From positions 1 to 11,723 of the forward strand of contig CAYMAN010000047.1 in assembly GCA_964388455.1 (NCBI GenBank): a stretch of 11,723 bases of DNA. Direction: 5' to 3'. This DNA is from JBBRWO01 sp964388455 (GTDB lineage Bacteria; Actinomycetota; Coriobacteriia; Anaerosomatales; JAAXUF01). Both the position numbers and the translations under genes were made by a program. How positions within the stretch are numbered: position 1 is the stretch's first letter; each line of letters opens with the position of its first letter. The notes below the pieces were generated by a model, which did no database searches, was not told where the DNA came from, and worked only from the letters and a program-made list of their open reading frames with translations. Positions 1 to 6,117 of the stretch are shown piece by piece.

Positions 1-278
1 TGCAGCTTGCAGACCTTGAGGCCAGCCTCCATCGCGAGCGGGTTCATGGTGTCGAGGCACAGGCGCGTGTCGGCCACGGTCTCCTGCACGACCTGCACGA
101 CCCACTCCATCATCTCCGGGCCGCCCTTGGTGGCGGGACCGAGGTTGATGTCGAGGATGTCGGCGCCGCCTTCGACCTGGCGCAGCGCCATCTCGCGGAT
201 TGGGCCGGCGTCGCGTTCCTTCATCGCCGGGCCGATGGTCTTGCTCATGATGTTGATCTTCTCACCGATGACGAGCAT
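1..278 (-). CDS. acsE: Methyl-THF:corrinoid/iron-sulfur protein methyltransferase, N-terminal part (cut by window edge)
   Basis: AcsE transfers the methyl group of methyltetrahydrofolate to the cobalt of the corrinoid/iron-sulfur protein AcsC/AcsD, in the cytoplasm. Only the first 92 codons are present; the gene runs off the left edge. The start of the protein (MLVIGEKIN) and the segments EGGADILDINLGPA (37-50) and LCLDTMNPLAMEAGLK (73-88) match the pterin-binding TIM-barrel fold of the family. Asp75 falls at the position of the pterin-binding Asp75 of the Moorella enzyme, as I recall that numbering. The ATG is set by a strong AAGGAGG five bases upstream. It follows the nickel ATPase gene after an 83-nt gap, the longest gap in the window. 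Active-site residues further along cannot be checked. Identity is confident from the N-terminus. Confidence 0.93.
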   Translation of the reverse strand, partial: MLVIGEKINIMSKTIGPAMKERDAGPIREMALRQVEGGADILDINLGPATKGGPEMMEWVVQVVQETVADTRLCLDTMNPLAMEAGLKVCKL

Positions 279-361
279 GGAGTCCTCCTTGAGTGGCGGG
301 TCTGGCCGAGCGGGTCGAGCGGGGCGTGCAGTCGAGGCGGGAGTGCGGTCGAGCTGGGCCG
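279..361 (-). other. 83-nt gap between the nickel ATPase gene and acsE, with short degenerate direct repeats
   Basis: This is the longest non-coding stretch in the window. Read on the minus strand, the hexamer CTCGAC occurs three times at exact 17-nt spacing (first bases at 353, 336 and 319). The first two 17-mers agree at 13 positions. GACCGCACTCCC (350 to 339) resembles GACCGCACCCCC in the acsB-acsC gap. I see no convincing hairpin with a U-tract and no clear -35/-10 pair. It may be only a GC-rich spacer. Confidence 0.4.
284..290 (-). promoter_or_regulatory. Ribosome binding site of acsE
   Basis: AAGGAGG lies five bases before the acsE ATG at 278. It is a near-perfect Shine-Dalgarno sequence and fixes the start. 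Unlike metV, metF and the ATPase gene, whose starts overlap the gene before them, acsE has its own free-standing strong site. Confidence 0.85.
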
Positions 362-1138
362 CTAGTGGCCGATGCGGGCCGAGAGTGATCCCGCGATATC
401 GCGGATCGATGCGTCGAGGTCGGGGTCGGTGCCGTAGCTTGGGCGGCCTTCTCGGTCAGCGAGACGCACGCCTTCCGAGAGGGGGAGCATGCCCAGCAGC
501 GGGATGTCGCCGAGGGCTGTTCGGACGAAGTCGGCGTCTTCTGCGTCGCGGACCTTGTTGGCGACGGCGACCACGTCGGTGATGCCGATGTCGTTGGCGA
601 GCTGGCGGACCTGGTGCGCGGTCTGGACCGAGCGGCCACCGGGCTCGATGACGACGATGAGCACGTCGACCGCCTCGGCGGTTCCTCGCCCGAGATGCTC
701 GATGCCGGCCTCCATGTCGAGGATGGCGACGTCGTCGCGGGTGATCAGCAGGTGGCGCATGAACGCCTTGAGGAAGGTGCCCTCGGAGCACATGCAGCCG
801 GAGCCGCCGCGCTCGACGGTGCCCATCTTGAGCATCGTGACGCCGTTGAAGGTCACTCCGCAGCGGTCCACCACGTCGGAGACGTCGGGGTTGAGGATGA
901 ACATGCCGCCCTTGCCGGGCGCCGCACCGGTGCGCTCCTCGATAAGGTCGTCCTCGTTGACGAGCGCGGTGCAGCTCGCGGCCTGCTCGGGCGTTGCTCC
1001 CAGCGCGATGGCGAGGTTCGCGTCGGGGTCGGCGTCGATGGCGATGACGCGGCGTCCCTCCTCGGCGAAGAAGAGGGCGAGGCCGCTTGAGAGCGTCGTC
1101 TTGCCCACGCCGCCCTTGCCCGAGACTGCGATCTTCAC
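362..1138 (-). CDS. CooC/AcsF-type nickel-insertion ATPase for CODH/ACS maturation
   Basis: A 258-aa P-loop ATPase of the MinD/CooC family, which binds nickel as a dimer and uses ATP to help load it into CODH (CooC) or into the A-cluster of ACS (AcsF). It has the deviant Walker A GKGGVGKTT (7-15), DADPDANLA (35-43), the metal-binding pair Cys115-Met-Cys117 inside GSGCMCSEGT, and the family signature DMEAGIEHLGRGTA (141-154). The GTG start at 1138 overlaps the metF stop (GTGA) and has GGAGG seven bases upstream. The same frame stays open far upstream, but that part lies over metF in another frame and is not coding. Sequence alone does not decide whether its client is AcsA or AcsB, so no symbol is given. 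Its position before acsE and in an acs operon fits either. Confidence 0.9.
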   Translation of the reverse strand: MKIAVSGKGGVGKTTLSSGLALFFAEEGRRVIAIDADPDANLAIALGATPEQAASCTALVNEDDLIEERTGAAPGKGGMFILNPDVSDVVDRCGVTFNGVTMLKMGTVERGGSGCMCSEGTFLKAFMRHLLITRDDVAILDMEAGIEHLGRGTAEAVDVLIVVIEPGGRSVQTAHQVRQLANDIGITDVVAVANKVRDAEDADFVRTALGDIPLLGMLPLSEGVRLADREGRPSYGTDPDLDASIRDIAGSLSARIGH

Positions 1139-2016
1139 GCGACCACCTCCGAGAGGTTCGCGGCATCCAGGATGCGCGGCACGAGGTGCTCGGCGCCCAC
1201 TGCCATGATGTGTACCCCGTCGCACATCTCGCGCGACTGGGTGATGAAGCGCGCGGCGATGTCGATGCCGGCCTGCTCGGGGTCCTCGGCGCGTTCGAGT
1301 TCCGCGATGATGCTCGAAGGAACGGCGATGCCCGGGATGTTCTTGTTCATGAAGCGCGCCATCCTCGCCGAGCGAAGCACGACGATGCCGGCGAGCACCT
1401 TGGCGCCGAGCCCTCGGGCGTGGTCCATGAAGTCCTCGAACGCGTCGATGTCGTAGACGGCTTGCGTCTGGAAGTACCGCGCGCCGGCCGCGATCTTCTT
1501 CTCGAACTTGGCGAGTTGCGGCGCGAGCGGCACCGATCCCGGCGTGACGACGGCGCCGGGGAAGAAGTCCGGTGTGCCGAGCAGGTCGTTTCCGGCCATG
1601 TCGTGACCGCCGTTGAGCGCCTCGATAGCCTTCAGGATCTGCACCGACTCGAGGTCGAAGACCGCGCGCGCCTGTTTGTGGTCGCCCGTGACCACGTGGT
1701 CGCCGGTCAGCGCGAGCACCGTCGTGATGCCGAACGACGCCGCGCCGAGCAGGTCGGACTGGATCCCGAGCCGATTGCGGTCGCGCCCTGTGACCTGCAG
1801 TACCGGCTCGTGGCCGGCCTGCTTGAGGTGGATGCAGGCGGCGATGGTCGACAGGCGCATGACCGCGGCCTGGTTGTCGGTGACGTTGATCGCGTCGACG
1901 CGTCCGCGCAGGAGCTCGGCCGAGTTCAACATCTCGGCGATGTCGATGCCCTTGGGCGGGCCGACCTCGGAGGTGACGGCGAAGCGGCCGGTCTCGAGTG
2001 CTTCTCGGAGGCTCAT
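1135..2016 (-). CDS. metF: Methylenetetrahydrofolate reductase, catalytic flavoprotein subunit
   Basis: MetF reduces 5,10-methylene-THF to 5-methyl-THF, the last step of the methyl branch before AcsE. The 293-aa protein is the short acetogen-type TIM barrel without a regulatory domain. Visible family features are SEVGPP (16-21), where Glu17 corresponds to the catalytic glutamate, TGRDRNRLGIQSDLLGA (76-92), the LALTGDH segment (101-107) involved in flavin binding, and ARYFQTQAVYD (179-189). No NAD(P)H module is visible, which fits the MetV/MetF type that receives electrons from a partner. The ATG overlaps the metV stop (ATGA), and its own stop overlaps the next gene (GTGA), so translation is probably coupled on both sides. 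The enzyme could also run in the oxidative direction in an acetate-oxidising organism. Confidence 0.95.
   Translation of the reverse strand: MSLREALETGRFAVTSEVGPPKGIDIAEMLNSAELLRGRVDAINVTDNQAAVMRLSTIAACIHLKQAGHEPVLQVTGRDRNRLGIQSDLLGAASFGITTVLALTGDHVVTGDHKQARAVFDLESVQILKAIEALNGGHDMAGNDLLGTPDFFPGAVVTPGSVPLAPQLAKFEKKIAAGARYFQTQAVYDIDAFEDFMDHARGLGAKVLAGIVVLRSARMARFMNKNIPGIAVPSSIIAELERAEDPEQAGIDIAARFITQSREMCDGVHIMAVGAEHLVPRILDAANLSEVVA
1146..1150 (-). promoter_or_regulatory. Ribosome binding site that fixes the GTG start of the nickel ATPase
   Basis: GGAGG lies seven bases before the GTG at 1138, inside the last codons of metF. It supports a GTG start that yields a protein beginning VKIAVSGKGG, normal for this family, over the much longer open frame. 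Confidence 0.75.
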
Positions 2017-2672
2017 CTTGTGTCACCGGCCTTCTTGGTGGAGTCCCACTCGGGGCACAGCGTCTTGGCAGCGTTGTCTTTGGGCTCCTCGAGCGAGCAG
2101 ACGAGGTCGTGTCGGCCCTGCTTCTCGAGACGGTCGTGGATCTGCACCCACGCGCAGTCGCGGTCGCCCAGCTCGCAGGTGCCGTCCTTCACGCCACCGC
2201 ACGGGCCGTTCATGATGCCCTTCGCGCAGCGCGTCACCGGGCAGATGCCGGCGGTCTCGCCGAGCACGCACGAGCCGCACGCAGAGCACTCGGCCTGCCA
2301 CGCGCCGAAGCCGCGGGCGGTGCCGATGAACATCGTGTCGAGCGCGGGGTAGACGGGGATGTCGGCGTTCTCGGCGATGAAGGCGACCCCGGCTCCGCAG
2401 CCCATCGAGACGATCGCGTCGTAGCCGGTGGTGTCGAGGCCCTCCAGGAACTCGGGTTCGCACTGGCGGGTGATGACGTCGCCCGTGAAGGTGATGTCGC
2501 CGGCGTCCATCGAGGCGGCGAGGCCGAGTGACTGCACGAGCGTGTCGACTTCCTTCTCGCCGCCAGCGAGCGAGACCGCCGCGCACGTGTTGCAGCCCAC
2601 GACGAGCACGCGCTGGTGGCACGCGACCATCTCGCGGATCTCTGGCAGTGGCTTGAGCCTGACGACGATCAT
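2013..2672 (-). CDS. metV: Methylenetetrahydrofolate reductase, cysteine-rich iron-sulfur/zinc subunit
   Basis: MetV is the small partner of MetF in acetogens and carries electrons through Fe-S centres to the MetF flavin. The 219-aa protein is very cysteine-rich: GCNTC (26-30), Cys71, GCGAG (91-95), then the dense block CSACGSC (129-135), CPVTRC (144-149), GPCGGVKDGTCELG (156-169) and Cys173. This pattern is typical of the MetV C-terminal domain. Its ATG overlaps the stop of the upstream flavoprotein gene (ATGA) and its TGA overlaps the metF start, so the three genes form a translationally coupled set. That arrangement strongly suggests a stable complex. I see no missing cysteine group or frameshift. 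Confidence 0.93.
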   Translation of the reverse strand: MIVVRLKPLPEIREMVACHQRVLVVGCNTCAAVSLAGGEKEVDTLVQSLGLAASMDAGDITFTGDVITRQCEPEFLEGLDTTGYDAIVSMGCGAGVAFIAENADIPVYPALDTMFIGTARGFGAWQAECSACGSCVLGETAGICPVTRCAKGIMNGPCGGVKDGTCELGDRDCAWVQIHDRLEKQGRHDLVCSLEEPKDNAAKTLCPEWDSTKKAGDTR

Positions 2673-4660
2673 CGGAGATGCACATCCTCATCCGTGCCTT
2701 CGTGCGTGAGAATGAGGCGGTCTTCCATTCCCAGCTGGGTGAGCGTGTCCTTGAGCGAGTTGATGCGCTGCTCAACCAGCACGCGAGCGTGCGGGTAGCT
2801 GCAGGTGGCCTCGACGCAGCCCGCGTAGGAGATGCGCGCGGCGCCTGACTGCAACGCCTTGAGCGCCGTGCTCTCGCTGACACGGAGCAGGCAGCGTGTG
2901 GTGAGCGTCTTGACCTCTTTGCCGGGCATCGCCGGGAGGTTGGGGGTACAGCCGCAAGCGAACACGAGTGTGGTGTCCTCGCCGGTGCCCTCCAGCAGCC
3001 GTTCCGCTCGGCGGAGCATGTCTTCTTCCGAGTGACCCTCGATGCTGATCGCGGCGGCCGGGCACTGACTCTCGCACGCGCCGCACGCATGGCAGGTCTC
3101 GGCGTCGAAGTAGAGGAAGCCGCCGACCTTGATGCCCGGTGCGTTGTGCGGGCACACCCGCATGCACGTCAGGCACGATGCGCACTTCTCGCGTGACAGC
3201 CGAGCACCACTCGCGCAGCCGAGGCAGCGCTGGGCTTCTCGGGCGGCCTCGTACTCGGTGTAGCCCTGCTCGATCTCCTCGAAGCTGTGGACCGCCTCGT
3301 AGAACTCGAGCTTCTCCATCTCGATGCGGCGGTGCGTCTCGAGCTTGGACTTCATCGCGTCGGGCACGGTGCCGAGCGCTTCGGCCTCGTCGATCAGCGT
3401 CTCGAGCATGCTCGTGTCCTGGGTGAGGTCGCGCAGCACGAGCGCGGCGACCTTGTGACCGTCGGCGATCGCGTCGACGACTCGGCTCGGTCCGTTCACA
3501 ACGTCGCCTGCCGCGTAGACGCCCGGCGCGCTGGCCTGCATCGACTCGCGGTCGATGTCGATGCCGCCGCGCGGCGTGAGGTCGAGTTCGAGCGCGCCGC
3601 AGTCGGCGAACTGGCCTGTGGCGAAGATGACGGTGTCGGCGTCGAAGCGGATCGTCTCGGAGTCGTCGTACTGCGGGGCGAAGCGGCGCTCCTCGTCGAA
3701 GACGGCGGTGCAGCGACGGGCGTCGAGACCACAGACGCCGACCTCGTCGGTGGCGACCTCCATCGGCCCCCACGAGCAGTTGACCTCGATGCCTTCCTGC
3801 CGAGCCTCCCACACCTCGTGGTCCGAGGCGGGCATCTCCTCCGAGCTTTCGAGGCAGACGACCTGCACGTGCTTGGCTCCCACCCGCCGAGCGGTTCGCG
3901 CGACGTCCATCGCGACGTTGCCGCCACCGACGACCACGACGCGGTCACCCAGATGCGGCTTCTCCCCACCGGCCGCGGCGGCCAGGAACGGCAGTGCCGC
4001 CAGCACCTGCGGCGAGTCGGCCCCGGGGAGCGGCAGTGCGCGACTGCCCTGCAGGCCCGGGGTGACGACCACGGCGTCGTGACGCTCGCGCAGCTCGGCG
4101 ACGGTGATATCGGTGCCGACCGCCACGCCGGTCTCGGCTTTGATGCCGAGGCTAAGAATGAACTCGATGTCCTTGTCGAGCGCGTAATCCGGCAGACGGT
4201 AGTTGGGGATGCCGTAGCGCAGCATGCCGCCCAGCTTGTCCTTGGAGTCATAGATCGTGACCGAGAACCCCGCCATCGCCAGGTCGTACGCCGCCGTCAG
4301 ACCCGCAGGCCCACCGCCCACCACACCTACCGAGAAACCCAGCCGGGCCGTCGGCACCGGTCGCGGGTACGCGCCGTAGTCAGCCGCCGCGCGCTTGAGC
4401 GAGGCGATTGCGACCGGATCGTCGAGGTTACAGCGACGACACCCCTCCTCGCACGGGCGCAAGCACACGCGACCGCAGACGGACGGCAGCGGGTTGCGCG
4501 CGATGACGATCTCGAGCGCGTCGGTGTAGCGTCCCTCGGCGATCGCGGTCAGGTAGCCCGGCACGTCGATGTGGACGGGGCACTTGGCGCGGCACGGCGC
4601 GTGGACGAGCCTTCGCTCGGAGGGGAAGGCGAGTATGTCGTGTGCAGGATTCGTCGGCAT
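2669..4660 (-). CDS. Multidomain iron-sulfur flavoprotein (GltD/NfnB-like FAD module + 2[4Fe-4S] + MvhD-like domain), candidate electron donor to MetVF
   Basis: A 663-aa predicted cytoplasmic oxidoreductase. Domains in order: N-terminal Fe-S segment of the dihydropyrimidine dehydrogenase domain II type (Cys23, 27, 62, 66, 70, 74, 77); FAD Rossmann motif GGGPAG (115-120); NAD(P)H Rossmann motif VVVVGGGNVAMDVA (241-254); the closing FAD motif VYAAGDVVNGP (381-391); a linker with CLGC (479-482); two ferredoxin clusters (Cys493/496/499/503 and Cys523/526/529/533); and a C-terminal region (about 565-650) resembling MvhD/FlpD through Cys569, Cys571, Cys590, Cys615 and Cys620. Glu271 after the second Rossmann strand suggests NADH preference. 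The start is bounded by an in-frame TAA just upstream, although its ribosome site is weak. Its stop overlaps metV by 4 nt. The role as electron input for MetVF is inference; a different redox partner in the operon is possible. Confidence 0.85.
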   Translation of the reverse strand: MPTNPAHDILAFPSERRLVHAPCRAKCPVHIDVPGYLTAIAEGRYTDALEIVIARNPLPSVCGRVCLRPCEEGCRRCNLDDPVAIASLKRAAADYGAYPRPVPTARLGFSVGVVGGGPAGLTAAYDLAMAGFSVTIYDSKDKLGGMLRYGIPNYRLPDYALDKDIEFILSLGIKAETGVAVGTDITVAELRERHDAVVVTPGLQGSRALPLPGADSPQVLAALPFLAAAAGGEKPHLGDRVVVVGGGNVAMDVARTARRVGAKHVQVVCLESSEEMPASDHEVWEARQEGIEVNCSWGPMEVATDEVGVCGLDARRCTAVFDEERRFAPQYDDSETIRFDADTVIFATGQFADCGALELDLTPRGGIDIDRESMQASAPGVYAAGDVVNGPSRVVDAIADGHKVAALVLRDLTQDTSMLETLIDEAEALGTVPDAMKSKLETHRRIEMEKLEFYEAVHSFEEIEQGYTEYEAAREAQRCLGCASGARLSREKCASCLTCMRVCPHNAPGIKVGGFLYFDAETCHACGACESQCPAAAISIEGHSEEDMLRRAERLLEGTGEDTTLVFACGCTPNLPAMPGKEVKTLTTRCLLRVSESTALKALQSGAARISYAGCVEATCSYPHARVLVEQRINSLKDTLTQLGMEDRLILTHEGTDEDVHLR

Positions 4661-4694
4661 GGTGGGTACCAGCGTCTCTTATGGCCGAGATCCG

Positions 4695-6047
4695 CTATCC
4701 GGCCCTGCGGCGCAGGAACGCGGGGATATCGGCGGCTTCGTACGGTCCGACCGTGACGTTCCAGCCCTGGAGCTCCTCGGCGAGCTCGCCGCTGATCTGC
4801 GCAACGGCGCCGGGGATGATGACCTCGCGGTGGTTGAGGGTCTCGGACATGCCGGAGTCGTTGACGAACTTGGCGATGCGCTCGGGCACGAACTTGCCCG
4901 CGGCCCATGCCGTCAGCACCGAGAGGCCCTCGGACTCGACGACGCCCAGGTAAGCGCCCTGCTTGCCGCCCTCAATCTCGCCGGCGACGATGAAGTAGGT
5001 GAGCGAGAAGTTGGTGGTGACGAAGAACGGCGCGTCGGGACCGGGGTTGTTGATCGCGTAGACCTTGGCCTCGGCCTGCATCGGGCGCTGCGGATCGGTG
5101 TAGATGTTCTGCCGAGAGACGAGTAGCGGCAGCATGCGCCACGGCTCGGCGCCGGTGAGCACGATGATGTTGGCGTAGGAGGCGACGTCGGCCGCCGCGT
5201 ACGTGGTCTCGAGTAGCGCGTCTCCGCCGGCGAAGTTCCCGGGGAAGTCGATGACCGGATAGCCGAGCGCCGCGAACTTCTTCACGAGCGCGCTTCGGCG
5301 GGCGAAGGTGCGGTCGCGCAGCGCGGCACCGGCGGTGGCGGGCATCGAGTCGATGACGAGGTCGGCGACGCCGGCGGCCGCGGCCTTCTCGGCGAGAGCG
5401 GAGACGGCTTCGAGACCCTCGGCGCGGACGACGAGTGGGCAGCCCGAGGACTTGGCGAGCGCAATCATCGCGTCGGCGTTGGCGGCTGTGGCGGCGCACA
5501 GCAGCGGCTTGTCGGCCTTGGCGACCTCGAGCGCGGCGGTGGCCTCGGCCACGTCCTCGGTGCGCAGGATGAGCGGCAGGTCGCAGGCGGCCTTCACGCG
5601 GGTGACGACGGCGGCGTAGCGAGCAGCGTCACCGGTTCCCTCGATGGCGACGAAGCCGCAGCGGAGGCGCTGCTGGACGCGCTCGAAGTCGGCGGCGAGC
5701 GCAGCGGCGACGGTGGCGTCGATGTCGATGTCGGCGTCGGAGTCAGCGGCGCTCACCGACACGCCGATGGCGCACGGGTTCACGAACGTCTTCTCGTGGC
5801 GGAACATCACGGTCTCTTCGCCGACGGTGAACTTGGCGTCACCGGTGCCGACGGTCACGGCTCGCATCGGCGGGGCCGAGGCCTCGGAGAGCGCAGCCTT
5901 GGCTTCATCCGAGACGTGCGGGCACGAGGCCAGCTCGGCCTGTCCCTGCGCCAGCTTCATCGCGAACGCGAGGCAGGTCGGGACACCGCAGTCGCCGCAG
6001 TTGGTCTTGGGAAGCTGCTTGAAGATCTCGATTCCGGTCAAGCCCAT
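4695..6047 (-). CDS. acsC: Corrinoid/iron-sulfur protein, large (gamma) subunit
   Basis: AcsC carries the cobalamin that takes the methyl group from AcsE and gives it to the A-cluster of AcsB. The 450-aa protein starts with the CFeSP [4Fe-4S] domain: TGIEIFKQLPKTNCGDCGVP with Cys17, Cys20, Cys25 and Cys42. A TIM barrel follows in the middle, then a C-terminal cobalamin-binding domain containing VESEGLSVLTAWAAGKF (370-386). I chose the ATG at 6047: AAAGGAG lies eight bases upstream. The GTG at 6056 would add three residues, but it lies inside that ribosome site. It follows acsB after a 70-nt gap and is followed by the flavoprotein gene after 34 nt. No acsV (reductive activator) is next to it, as it is in Moorella. 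Confidence 0.95.
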   Translation of the reverse strand: MGLTGIEIFKQLPKTNCGDCGVPTCLAFAMKLAQGQAELASCPHVSDEAKAALSEASAPPMRAVTVGTGDAKFTVGEETVMFRHEKTFVNPCAIGVSVSAADSDADIDIDATVAAALAADFERVQQRLRCGFVAIEGTGDAARYAAVVTRVKAACDLPLILRTEDVAEATAALEVAKADKPLLCAATAANADAMIALAKSSGCPLVVRAEGLEAVSALAEKAAAAGVADLVIDSMPATAGAALRDRTFARRSALVKKFAALGYPVIDFPGNFAGGDALLETTYAAADVASYANIIVLTGAEPWRMLPLLVSRQNIYTDPQRPMQAEAKVYAINNPGPDAPFFVTTNFSLTYFIVAGEIEGGKQGAYLGVVESEGLSVLTAWAAGKFVPERIAKFVNDSGMSETLNHREVIIPGAVAQISGELAEELQGWNVTVGPYEAADIPAFLRRRAG

Positions 6048-6117
6048 CGGGGTCACTCCTTTGAGTCGGGTAGCGCAATTCCGGGAGAGCGGTTCGGTCC
6101 TGGAAGGGGGTGCGGTC
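6048..6117 (-). other. 70-nt acsB-acsC gap with an 11-bp direct repeat
   Basis: Directly after the acsB stop, AGGACCGCACC and AGGACCGAACC occur 18 nt apart on the minus strand (10 of 11 bases identical; the first copy begins inside the TAG). The first copy extends into GACCGCACCCCC, which has a one-mismatch counterpart in the gap before acsE. I see no strong hairpin or terminator-like U-run. Function unknown, possibly none. Confidence 0.4.
6056..6062 (-). promoter_or_regulatory. Ribosome binding site that decides the acsC start
   Basis: AAAGGAG lies eight bases before the ATG at 6047. The more distal in-frame GTG at 6056 uses the last G of this site as its first base, so it cannot be served by it. 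The ATG start is therefore preferred. Confidence 0.75.

Noticed and set aside
1139..2026. An open frame that runs through metF in another frame and continues into the nickel ATPase gene, looking like a 554-aa fusion protein
   Set aside because: Its first ~296 residues are arginine-rich low-complexity translation with no family match, while metF in the overlapping frame matches along its full length. The GTG at 1138 with GGAGG upstream is the real start.
3287..4756. Plus-strand open frame of 489 codons opposite the flavoprotein gene
   Set aside because: It is the complement of codon-biased minus-strand sequence, with Asp/Val/Arg/His-rich composition and no motif. The same holds for the plus-strand frames at 1087-2352 and 6757-8010.
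6048..6056. GTG start for acsC three codons upstream of the chosen ATG
   Set aside because: The GTG shares a base with the ribosome binding site AAAGGAG, which is correctly spaced for the ATG at 6047.
6048..6117. Possible terminator between acsB and acsC
   Set aside because: No stable inverted repeat followed by a U-run is visible, and acsC follows in the same direction with a good ribosome site, so read-through is more likely.
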